DNA from: UBA5794 sp964196275
GTDB taxonomy: Bacteria; Actinomycetota; Acidimicrobiia; Spongiisociales; UBA5794
Direction of reading: 5' to 3'
Length of the DNA: 34,509 nucleotides
NCBI GenBank assembly: GCA_964196275.1
Contig: CAXMSN010000069.1
Location: forward strand, 1 to 34,509
Below the pieces are notes generated by a model, which had not been told where the DNA came from, did no database searches, and saw nothing but the letters and a program-made list of their open reading frames with translations. The position numbers were made by a program, and so were the translations under genes. Of this stretch, positions 25,009 to 32,366 are shown in pieces; the stretch's first letter is position 1, and each line of letters begins with the position of its first letter.

Positions 25009-25338
25009 TTAGAAGGGGACCGGCAACAGTTCGTAGATGTCGATGGCGAAGTTGCCAAGACCCTCGCTGAGATATGGGTGACTGTCGGCGGCCGCCCGAG
25101 CGCCAGCCATGTCATCCGCAGTGACAATCGAGAATCCGGTGAGTGAAGCGGCCGTACCTGAGCTGCCGTCATCGATGAGCGAGGAGCCTGGACCGAACGG
25201 TGTTCCCACGTTGTGGAGAGCGTCGCCGAGTTTCCCGATCCACTCGCCCCATGCAGCCATCACGGCCTCGCCCTGTTCGGGCGTCATGTCGGCCATATCG
25301 GTCGCCTCACCCTTGTAAATGAGCATGAATTCTGCCAT
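25009..25338 (-). CDS. YCII-related (DGPF-type) domain protein
   Basis: This is a 109-residue small cytoplasmic protein of the YCII ferredoxin-like fold: EFMLIYKGE opening, a helix to about residue 40, a middle SLTGFSIVTADDMAGA strand-helix, and HPYLSEGLGNFAIDIYELLP at the end, which in the family reads HP...G..EIRP. ATG 25338 has GGGAAGG upstream with a 7-nt spacer; the TTG six bases earlier is less likely. It is convergent with the response regulator (15 bp apart). The biochemical function of this group is unknown. Confidence 0.85.
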   Translation of the reverse strand: MAEFMLIYKGEATDMADMTPEQGEAVMAAWGEWIGKLGDALHNVGTPFGPGSSLIDDGSSGTAASLTGFSIVTADDMAGARAAADSHPYLSEGLGNFAIDIYELLPVPF

Positions 25339-25410
25339 TGCCAAGCCTTCCCTTGATTGCAGACAAACCTACATGACTCCGTGATCCCAGATGACGAGCC
25401 CCACGTCTCC

Positions 25411-25430
25411 GTCCTCCCTTCAGGGGGGAC
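25411..25430. repeat. Imperfect palindrome of the dispersed repeat family
   Basis: GTCCTCCCTTCAGGGGGGAC is an imperfect 20-bp palindrome, similar to those at 8241-8259 and 25607-25627. It sits at the left edge of the direct-repeat block. Confidence 0.55.
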
Positions 25431-25562
25431 AACAGAGCAGCCTTGGCTGCGATGTAGGGGGGCCTGCGAGCCCGCGAGTCCGGAGTGGCTCGATATCGGG
25501 ACAACAGAGCAGCGCAGCGACGATGTACCGGGCCTGTGAGCCTGCGAATCTGGAGTGGCTGG
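25426..25562. repeat. Two direct copies of a ~66-bp repeat
   Basis: Copy 1 (25426 to about 25493) and copy 2 (25498-25562) both read GGGACAACAGAGCAG, then a variable ~10 nt, GATGTA, GGCCTG.GAGCC.GCGA.TC.GGAGTGGCT. They differ at scattered positions. The block fills most of the 286-bp gap (25345-25630) between the YCII gene and the end of the P-type ATPase gene. I see no gene in it. Confidence 0.8.
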
Positions 25563-25590
25563 ATTCCCCCGACGACCAACACCCTCCTGG

Positions 25591-25627
25591 CTCGCTGCGC
25601 TCGCCCGTCCTCCCTCCCAGGGAGGAC
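25591..25627. repeat. Dispersed repeat: CTCGCTGCGCTCG plus 21-bp palindrome
   Basis: CTCGCTGCGCTCG (25591-25603) precedes the perfect palindrome GTCCTCCCT-CCC-AGGGAGGAC (25607-25627). The arrangement matches 8226-8259. It ends 3 bp before the stop of the P-type ATPase on the minus strand, so it could act as a transcript-end stem-loop, though it has no T-tract. Confidence 0.65.
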
Positions 25628-25630
25628 AGA

Positions 25631-28390
25631 TCAGAGCACTGCTGTCTCGACGACTTCTGATTCTTTGGACACTGTTCGCGACCTGCGGATCAGCTTCTCT
25701 AGTTCGATAGCGATGAAGACGATCGATGCGAGCGCTATCGATGCTGCCCACTCGGTTGCATTGAGCGCCGTCGTGGTGAGGAACTTCTGGAAGAACGGCA
25801 ATTCGGTTGTCAGGAACGTCAGGATGATCGGTGCCGCAAGGATCTGGAGTGGCCTGAGCAGCGGAGCAGACAACCCGGGGTCCGGGTCCCGACGAACAGC
25901 GAGGCCCGTGAAGACGGTTCCGAATGCCATGACGACGTATGCCATGGTCATCGAGACGCTTGCGGAGTCAACGGAGAGGGCGTCCGGGCCGTACAGCAAT
26001 GGGACCGACGTCGCTGCAAAGAGAACGGACCCGTACAGCAACCACCGCCAGACCTCTCGGCGGTTGGCGAGGGTGTGAGTCCTGTCCCGGGGAGGACGGT
26101 CCATGAGACCCTCATGAACGGGTTCGACCATGATCACGATGACAGGGAAACTGGCAACGAAGAAGTTCAGCCAGAGAACCATCGACGGGGTGAGGGCGAC
26201 GCCCTGGTTGATGTTGAAGACGCTCGCTCCCAGGAACAGCAGTACCAGAGCCAGTAGCTGGCTCATCTGGTACCGAACGTACAGGGCGACCTTCTCGTAG
26301 ATGCTGCGCCCGAGTCGGATAGCGTGGACCAGGGTGCCGAAGTTGTCATCCGTGAGAATCATCTTGGCTGCCTGCTTGGTGACCTCACTGCCTGACCCCA
26401 TGGCGACACCGATGTCCGCCTGCTTCAAAGCGGCGGCATCGTTGACAGCATCACCGGTCATAGCGACGACCAGGCCTTGGGACTGCATGAGTTGGACCAG
26501 CCGAAGCTTGTCCTCTGGTGCTACACGACCGAAGACGTGGAGGTTCGGAAGGGCTTCGAGCACCTCGTCATCGCTCATGGCCCGGAACTCGGCGCCGCTG
26601 ATGCCTCCCGGGCCGAGTCCGAGTTCCTCACCGATCGCCGTTGCGGTGACGACATGGTCACCGGTGATCATTCGCACATCGACTCCCGCAACGTGAGCGG
26701 CGGCAACAGCGTCGATCGCCGACGGCCTGAGAGGGTCGACGATCCCAACGAGTCCGACGAACTGGAGATCGTCGACGTGTGACATCGGATCAGCGATCAC
26801 GGCGTCTGCGATCTCGGGACTCACGCGCTTCGCTGCGAACGAGAGCACCCGCAGTCCTTGGCTCGCCATTCGCTCGTTCGCTGCGACGACTTCTTCCCTC
26901 ATCTGGTCCATCGGCACGGTCCCACCGTGTGCGGTGCGGAAGGTTGAAGATCGGCCAAGCACCACGTCCGGTGCGCCCTTGACGAGGAGGAATACGGCCT
27001 CGCCATCGGTTCCGTCCTGAAGCGGGAGATGGTGGACGGTCGCCATGAACTTGTACGCAGAATCGAACGGAACCTCTGCTTCGCGAGGGAAGCGCTTTCG
27101 CGTCTCATCAGCATCGACGCCCGCTTTGGCTGCCAGTACGACCAGTGCTGCCTCTGTGGGATCTCCGATGATCCGGCCGTCGTCTGACACCGTGGCATCG
27201 CTGTCAAGTGCGAGACCGTACGCAAGCGCTGAGAAGTTCGGCATGGTCTCACCTGCGACACCGAGGATGGAGCCGGTCTTGGCATACCCCTCACCGTCAA
27301 CCTTGTACCAGCCTCCCTCGTAGAACACGTGCCGCACCTGCATCTCGTTGAGGGTCAGGGTGCCGGTCTTGTCCGTATTGATAGCGCTTGTCGATCCAAG
27401 CGTCTCGACATCGGTGAGGTTCGTGACGACGGCCTTGGCCTCTGCGAGTTGCTTTGCTCCGTACGACAACATCGCCTGCACGAAGGTGGGGAGTCCTGTC
27501 GGTATCGCGGACACGGCCATCGCGGTTCCGAGGAGGAGCACCTGTTCGAACTCCAGTCCACGGAGAAGACCGATGATCACGATCACGGCCACCGCCGACC
27601 AGGCGATGATGCCGAGAATCTTCGTGAGCGAGTCGAGTTCCTTCTGGAGGGGTGAACGTGTGCGCTCGACGGAGGTGAGCATCGCCGCAATGCGACCCAT
27701 CTCCGTGTCCATGCCGGTGGCTGTCACGACGATCGTCGCTGTTCCGCGTGTCACGGACGTGTTCTGGAAGACCATGTTGGTCCGGTCGCCGATCGTCAGG
27801 CCGGGGTCGGCGATTACTCCGGGATCCTTTGCGATCGACAGACTCTCTCCCGTAAGAGCCGCCTCCTGAACCTCAAGCGTTGCCGACCGAAGGAGCCTTC
27901 CATCTGCGGGGACGATGTCGCCAGCTTCAAGTTGCACAAGGTCCCCGGGGACGAGGTCCGTAGCTGGTCGTGACTCCAAGACGCCGCCCCGCACGACCTT
28001 TGTCTGGGGAGTCTGCAGCTTGGCGAGTGCATCGACGCTGGCACGGGCTGCCATCTCCTGGCGTGTCCCCATCACCACATTGAGCGTGACGAGGAGCGCG
28101 ACGAGGATGCCCGTCGACACCTGGCCTATTGCGATGCTGACGATCGCCACGGCGATGAGCATGAGGTTCATCGGGTCGCGTACCTGGATGAGCGCCACTT
28201 CGACCTTGGACGGGGGTGGCTCAGCGTGGAGTTGGTTCGGGCCCACCTTTGCGAACATCGAGGCGGCAGCGTCGACTGTCAGCCCGGTCTTGCCATCAGA
28301 TGACAGATCGGAAACGGCGGTCGCACCCTCGAGTGTGTGCCAAGCGACCTCAGGAGTGGTCTCTTCGGCTGTTTCGTTCTCTTCGCTCAT
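25631..28390 (-). CDS. P-type cation ATPase (P2-like) with unusual ion-site residues
   Basis: This is a 919-residue ion pump. Landmarks in order: cation-ATPase N-terminal region (about 15-85), TGES (180-183), M4 motif AIPTGLP (295-301), phosphorylated Asp340 in DKTGTLT, KGAP (471-474), ITGDH (575-579), and GDAVNDAAALKQADIGVAMG (646-665). P2 pumps for Ca or Na/K have Glu in IPEGLP and Asp in NxxTD of M6. Here these are Thr298 and Ala746 (Asn742 kept), so the transported ion is probably not Ca2+. The hinge also reads AVNDAA instead of GVNDAP. ATG 28390 has GAGGGAAG upstream and lies 10 bp after arcB, so it is likely the last gene of the arcC-arcB operon. Confidence 0.9.
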   Translation of the reverse strand: MSEENETAEETTPEVAWHTLEGATAVSDLSSDGKTGLTVDAAASMFAKVGPNQLHAEPPPSKVEVALIQVRDPMNLMLIAVAIVSIAIGQVSTGILVALLVTLNVVMGTRQEMAARASVDALAKLQTPQTKVVRGGVLESRPATDLVPGDLVQLEAGDIVPADGRLLRSATLEVQEAALTGESLSIAKDPGVIADPGLTIGDRTNMVFQNTSVTRGTATIVVTATGMDTEMGRIAAMLTSVERTRSPLQKELDSLTKILGIIAWSAVAVIVIIGLLRGLEFEQVLLLGTAMAVSAIPTGLPTFVQAMLSYGAKQLAEAKAVVTNLTDVETLGSTSAINTDKTGTLTLNEMQVRHVFYEGGWYKVDGEGYAKTGSILGVAGETMPNFSALAYGLALDSDATVSDDGRIIGDPTEAALVVLAAKAGVDADETRKRFPREAEVPFDSAYKFMATVHHLPLQDGTDGEAVFLLVKGAPDVVLGRSSTFRTAHGGTVPMDQMREEVVAANERMASQGLRVLSFAAKRVSPEIADAVIADPMSHVDDLQFVGLVGIVDPLRPSAIDAVAAAHVAGVDVRMITGDHVVTATAIGEELGLGPGGISGAEFRAMSDDEVLEALPNLHVFGRVAPEDKLRLVQLMQSQGLVVAMTGDAVNDAAALKQADIGVAMGSGSEVTKQAAKMILTDDNFGTLVHAIRLGRSIYEKVALYVRYQMSQLLALVLLFLGASVFNINQGVALTPSMVLWLNFFVASFPVIVIMVEPVHEGLMDRPPRDRTHTLANRREVWRWLLYGSVLFAATSVPLLYGPDALSVDSASVSMTMAYVVMAFGTVFTGLAVRRDPDPGLSAPLLRPLQILAAPIILTFLTTELPFFQKFLTTTALNATEWAASIALASIVFIAIELEKLIRRSRTVSKESEVVETAVL

Positions 28391-28400
28391 GCGGCTTCCC

Positions 28401-29420
28401 TCATGTCAGTGTGGCGACCAGTATCGCCTTGATCGTGTGCAAACGGTTCTCCGCCTGGTCGAATACGATGCTCGCCTCAGACTCGAACACGTCGTGTGTC
28501 ACTTCAAGGCCATCGGGCATGTCCGTGGACGCCATCATCTCGCTTCCTACGACGGTGTTCGGATCGTGGAAGGCCGGCAGACAGTGCATGAAGGCGGCAT
28601 CGGGGTTGCTCGTGGCCCGCATCAGTTCGGCAGACACCTGATACGGCTTCAACTTGGAGACCCGGTCTTCCCAGACATCTTTGGATTCGCCCATCGACAC
28701 CCAGATGTCCGTGTGCACGAAGTCGACACTGTCCACGGCAGCGTGTGGATCGTCCGTCACGGTGATGGTTGCGCCGGTTCGGGCGGAGATCAAGGTCGCG
28801 ACCTCGAGGACGTCAGCGGGAGCAGCCAGGTCCGGTGGTCCGGAGAGGCGGAGATCGCTTCCCATGAGTGCGGCCATCACGATGTGGGATCTGGCCATGT
28901 TGAATCTGAGATCTCCAAGGAAGGCGTAGGAGATCTCGTTGTATGGCTTGCCGCTCGCCTCGCCCATTGTGAAGAAATCAGCGAGCATCTGGGTCGGGTG
29001 CCACTCGTCGGTCAGCCCGTTGTACACCGGAACTCCAGCGTTGGCTGCGAGCGCTTCGACATCTGACTGGCGGGTTCCACGGAACTCGATCGCGTCGTAC
29101 ATTCTCCCAAGGACGCGGGCGGTGTCCTCGATCGATTCCTTGTGACCCATCTGGGATCCGGCTGGATCGAAGTATGTCACGTGTGCTCCCTGGTCGAAGG
29201 CTGCAACCTCGAAGGCGGCCCGGGTGCGTGTCGAGGTCTTTTCGAAGATCAGGGCAATGTTCTTTCCCGCAAGCCTTTGTCCTTCGGCTCCGTCGCGCTT
29301 GGCTGTCTTGAGGTCTCCCGACAGTTCAAGGAGATACCGGAGCTCGTCTGGCTCGAAATCCAGTTCCTTCACGAAGCTGCGTCCGGTCAAATTGCTGCCC
29401 ATGGATGTCCGATCTTTCAT
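28401..29420 (-). CDS. arcB: Ornithine carbamoyltransferase, catabolic type
   Basis: This 339-residue enzyme interconverts citrulline plus phosphate with ornithine plus carbamoyl phosphate. The carbamoyl-phosphate loop is STRTR at 63-67 (FEKTSTRTRAAFEVAAFDQG), and the ornithine/catalytic motif is HCLPAFHD in the C-terminal half. DEWHPTQMLADF is the central family block. Its position between arcC and the pump, and opposite arcA, points to the catabolic (phosphorolytic) direction; sequence alone cannot exclude a biosynthetic role as argF. ATG 29420 or ATG 29402 could be the start; neither has a strong ribosome site. The gap to arcC is 24 bp. Confidence 0.92.
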   Translation of the reverse strand: MKDRTSMGSNLTGRSFVKELDFEPDELRYLLELSGDLKTAKRDGAEGQRLAGKNIALIFEKTSTRTRAAFEVAAFDQGAHVTYFDPAGSQMGHKESIEDTARVLGRMYDAIEFRGTRQSDVEALAANAGVPVYNGLTDEWHPTQMLADFFTMGEASGKPYNEISYAFLGDLRFNMARSHIVMAALMGSDLRLSGPPDLAAPADVLEVATLISARTGATITVTDDPHAAVDSVDFVHTDIWVSMGESKDVWEDRVSKLKPYQVSAELMRATSNPDAAFMHCLPAFHDPNTVVGSEMMASTDMPDGLEVTHDVFESEASIVFDQAENRLHTIKAILVATLT

Positions 29421-29444
29421 GCGTGCTGGGGGTGCCGTATCGCG

Positions 29445-30386
29445 TCAGCCGTCGCGAAACGTGATCCCCTGCGATTTCGTTGTGACGATTGTCCCAGCTT
29501 CGCCGCCCAACATCGCACCGACATCGCGGAGTGCACCGATCGTGGCCGTTCTACCGGTGTCGATCGCGAATTCACATGCGGCGACGACCTTGGGTCTCAT
29601 CGAGCCAGGCGGGAAGTCGTTCCGCATCTCAAGCAGCGAATCCGGATTCGCGGTTGCGATCGCTCTTTGTGTCGGTTTGCCGAAGTCGACGTACACCGCG
29701 TCGACCCCGGTCGCCATGATGAAGAGGCCGGCATCGAGACCTGTGGCCAACAGCCCGCTTGCGTGATCCTTGTCGATGACAGCCTCAACGCCGATCAACA
29801 TGCCGTCATCGTCGTACATGGTCGGGATGCCGCCGCCGCCAGCACATATCACGACGGCACCGTGCTCGAGCATCCATCGGATCTGGTCGAGTTCGAAGAT
29901 CTTCTTCGGCCGCGGGGATGCGACGACACGCCGGTGCCCGGTCCCCTCTGGTGCGAATGACCAGCCTTTGTCTCGCTTGAGCGCGTCGGCGACGTCGCTG
30001 CTGTAGATCGGGCCGATCGGCTTCGTTGGGTTCGCAAACGCCGGATCCGTGGGATCGACCTCGATCATGGTCAGCAACGTCGCAAGCGGCCTATCGAAAG
30101 GAAGCCGGTTGCCGAGTTCCTGCTCAACGACGTACCCGATCATCCCCTGTGTTTGTGCGCCCAGGACGTCAAGAGGAGCCGGAGGGACGTCCTCATAGGC
30201 TTCGGCCTGGAGCGCGAGCAGCCCGACGTGAGGGCCGTTCCCGTGGGAGATCACGAGTTCGTGGTCGATCGCGATTGGTGCGAGTTCGTCGCACGCGATC
30301 CCTACGTTCTCTCGCTGTGTCTCGTCGGTGAGGATCTGGCCGCGACGCAAGAGGGCATTGCCCCCAAGTGCAACAACGACTCGCAT
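29445..30386 (-). CDS. arcC: Carbamate kinase
   Basis: This 313-residue cytoplasmic enzyme makes ATP from carbamoyl phosphate and ADP, the energy-yielding last step of the arginine deiminase pathway. The amino-acid-kinase fold starts with VVALGGNALLRRG, then HGNGPHVG, GAQTQGMIGY, and the nucleotide-binding VICAGGGGIPT with DKDHAS downstream. The length is normal. ATG 30386 has GAGAGGG about 9 nt upstream. It is the first gene of the minus-strand arcC-arcB-ATPase cluster and divergent from arcA. Confidence 0.94.
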   Translation of the reverse strand: MRVVVALGGNALLRRGQILTDETQRENVGIACDELAPIAIDHELVISHGNGPHVGLLALQAEAYEDVPPAPLDVLGAQTQGMIGYVVEQELGNRLPFDRPLATLLTMIEVDPTDPAFANPTKPIGPIYSSDVADALKRDKGWSFAPEGTGHRRVVASPRPKKIFELDQIRWMLEHGAVVICAGGGGIPTMYDDDGMLIGVEAVIDKDHASGLLATGLDAGLFIMATGVDAVYVDFGKPTQRAIATANPDSLLEMRNDFPPGSMRPKVVAACEFAIDTGRTATIGALRDVGAMLGGEAGTIVTTKSQGITFRDG

Positions 30387-30498
30387 GCGACATCCCTCTC
30401 GTCCGGACCGACCGTTGCGACACTAGCGGTGGGCTACAAGAGGCGATTCCAACGAGAGGTAGGGTTGGGCTCGCGAACGAAGGATGGAGGTGATGACC
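30387..30498. promoter_or_regulatory. Divergent arcC/arcA promoter region
   Basis: This 112-bp gap carries inverted arms CCTCTCGT (30395-30402) and ACGAGAGG (30452-30459). Part of the arcC-side arm is the arcC ribosome site. The arcA-side arm runs straight into GGTAGGGTTG (30458-30467), identical to the element at 14031-14040, whose TAGGGT could be a -10 box for arcA. GGAGG at 30486-30490 sets the arcA start. The arms could bind a shared regulator; no known operator was recognised. Confidence 0.4.
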
Positions 30499-31728
30499 AT
30501 GAGCAACTTCGGTGCCTACTCAGAGGTCGGCAAGCTTCGCAGGGTCATCGTTCACCGACCCGGGCTCGAGATGCGACGTCTCACGCCAAGCAACGTGCAC
30601 GAACTCCTCTTCGATGATGTCATCTGGGCGAGGAAGGCGAGAGAGGAACACGATCAATTCGTGAACCTCATGTCGGATGACTTCGGCGTCGAGGTCATGC
30701 ACGTGGCTGGGCTGCTCCAGGATGTGGTCGACTCAGCTGAGGGCCGGGCGTACGTCCTCGACCGAAAGATCACTCCCGACGAGATTGGGGTGATCGGTGG
30801 AGCCGAGATCAGATCGTGGCTCGATGAACTCGACAGTGCGAGTCTCGTCCGCCACCTGATAGGTGGTCTGACGGTGGCGGAACTGCCAGACGAACTCAGC
30901 GGATCAGCCAATCAGGCGTGGAGCGGAACAGAGTTCGCGATTCCCCCTTTGCCGAACCAGATGTTCACGCGCGACAGCTCAGCCTGGATCTTCGGCGGTG
31001 TCGCCTTGAGCCCGATGTACTGGCCGGCACGCAAGAACGAGACACTGCACCTCGCTGCGATCTACAAGTTCCACCCAGCGTTCGTCGACGGTGATTTCCA
31101 GATCTGGTGGGGTGACCCTCCGGAGTCGCATCGCGGAAGCGCGACCCTCGAGGGTGGCGACGTGATGCCGATCGGTAACGGCGTCGTGCTCATGGGAATG
31201 GGTGAGCGGACGTCCTATCAGGCCGTCGGCCAGTTGGCACAGGCGCTCTTCGATCAGGGAGCAGCCGAGCGGGTCATTGCGGCGAAAATGCCTTCGGATC
31301 GCGCATCGATGCACCTCGACACGGTGTTCTCGTTCTGTGATCGGGATCTGGTGACCGTGTACGAGCCTGTCGTCGATGCGATCCAGCCGATCAGCTACTA
31401 CCAGGGCGTCAAGGGCATCGAGGTCGTCCTCGAGCCGAAGCGTTGGGTCGACGTCGTCGGGGAGGCGCTCGGGCTTGATGCTCTCCGCGTCGTCGCGACC
31501 GCCGGTGATGCTTTCCAGCAGGAGCGTGAGCAGTGGGACGACGGCAACAACGTCGTGGCGCTCGAACCCGGCGTCGTCGTGGCGTACAGCAAGAACGAGT
31601 GGACGAACGCCAAGCTCCGCGACGCGGGCGTCACCGTGATCGAGATCGATGGCTCAGAGTTGGGCCGAGGCCGCGGTGGAGGCCACTGCATGACGTGCCC
31701 CGTGTGGCGCGAACCCGTCGACTACTGA
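30499..31728 (+). CDS. arcA: Arginine deiminase
   Basis: This 409-residue cytoplasmic enzyme hydrolyses arginine to citrulline and ammonia. Active-site blocks are in order: FTRDSSAWIFGG, EGGDVMPIGNGVVLMGMGER, HLDTVFSFCD and the C-terminal GGGHCMTCPVWRE with catalytic Cys397 next to His396. I chose ATG 30499 because GGAGG (30486-30490) is 8 bp upstream; ATG 30484 would start inside the ribosome site. With divergent arcC and arcB the whole pathway is present. No ArcD arginine/ornithine antiporter is adjacent; the APC permease at 8929-11130 is too distant to assign. Confidence 0.95.
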   Translation: MSNFGAYSEVGKLRRVIVHRPGLEMRRLTPSNVHELLFDDVIWARKAREEHDQFVNLMSDDFGVEVMHVAGLLQDVVDSAEGRAYVLDRKITPDEIGVIGGAEIRSWLDELDSASLVRHLIGGLTVAELPDELSGSANQAWSGTEFAIPPLPNQMFTRDSSAWIFGGVALSPMYWPARKNETLHLAAIYKFHPAFVDGDFQIWWGDPPESHRGSATLEGGDVMPIGNGVVLMGMGERTSYQAVGQLAQALFDQGAAERVIAAKMPSDRASMHLDTVFSFCDRDLVTVYEPVVDAIQPISYYQGVKGIEVVLEPKRWVDVVGEALGLDALRVVATAGDAFQQEREQWDDGNNVVALEPGVVVAYSKNEWTNAKLRDAGVTVIEIDGSELGRGRGGGHCMTCPVWREPVDY

Positions 31729-31753
31729 CCCACCGTCGAACCGCCCTGTCTTT

Positions 31754-32311
31754 CTATGCAGCGAGTTTCTTGACCTGGAAGGCTGTCACGATGCTCAGGG
31801 TTCCGCGCATCAGTGCCCAGATTCCAGCGAAGATGAGGAGTGTCTCTGCCTTGGCGAAGATGAACTGACCGCTGAGCCAGAAGCCCATGACAACCATGAT
31901 GATCCCGGCCACGAGGCTGAGCCACCAGAGATCGGACATGTCCCGGCTGGCGAACGCCTCGATCATCCAGAACACACCGATCATGAGAAAGATGAAGCCG
32001 AGGATATTTGCGATCGAGAAGAACGTTCTTGTGGGGTACACGATCGCGATGAAGCCGCCGATGATCAGCAGTACGCCGAATCCCATCCACAACCACTTCC
32101 AACCCTCAACCTGTGTTGAGACAACGACGTACTCGATCCCTGCGAACAGGATCATCACGCCGACGAGGACGCCAACGGTCGCCGCAGAGGTGATGTTGAA
32201 CTGAAGGATCACGCCCGCGATGAGGATCCACAGGACGCCGAGTACCAGCCACATCCACCAGAACCTGCTTGCCTTCTGTGCGTACTGCGCTTCCAGTTGA
32301 TTCGTGGTCAT
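31754..32311 (-). CDS. HdeD-like (DUF308) membrane protein
   Basis: This 185-residue integral membrane protein has six hydrophobic segments in three similar pairs, the usual plan of the HdeD/DUF308 family. The repeat-like GxxLIxxGxxxIxxP pattern is seen in FGVLLIIGGFIAIVYP. ATG 32311 has GGAGCGG just upstream; the open frame further upstream runs into the cyclase gene and is not coding. It follows the HisKA-receiver-cyclase gene by 55 bp on the same strand and converges with arcA (25 bp). In enterobacteria HdeD is linked to acid resistance; a similar role near an ammonia-producing pathway is only suggestive. Confidence 0.85.
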   Translation of the reverse strand: MTTNQLEAQYAQKASRFWWMWLVLGVLWILIAGVILQFNITSAATVGVLVGVMILFAGIEYVVVSTQVEGWKWLWMGFGVLLIIGGFIAIVYPTRTFFSIANILGFIFLMIGVFWMIEAFASRDMSDLWWLSLVAGIIMVVMGFWLSGQFIFAKAETLLIFAGIWALMRGTLSIVTAFQVKKLAA

Positions 32312-32366
32312 GTCCGCTCCCGTCTTGCTTATCGCCCACTCTAAGACAGTGATTGGCAGGAACGAG

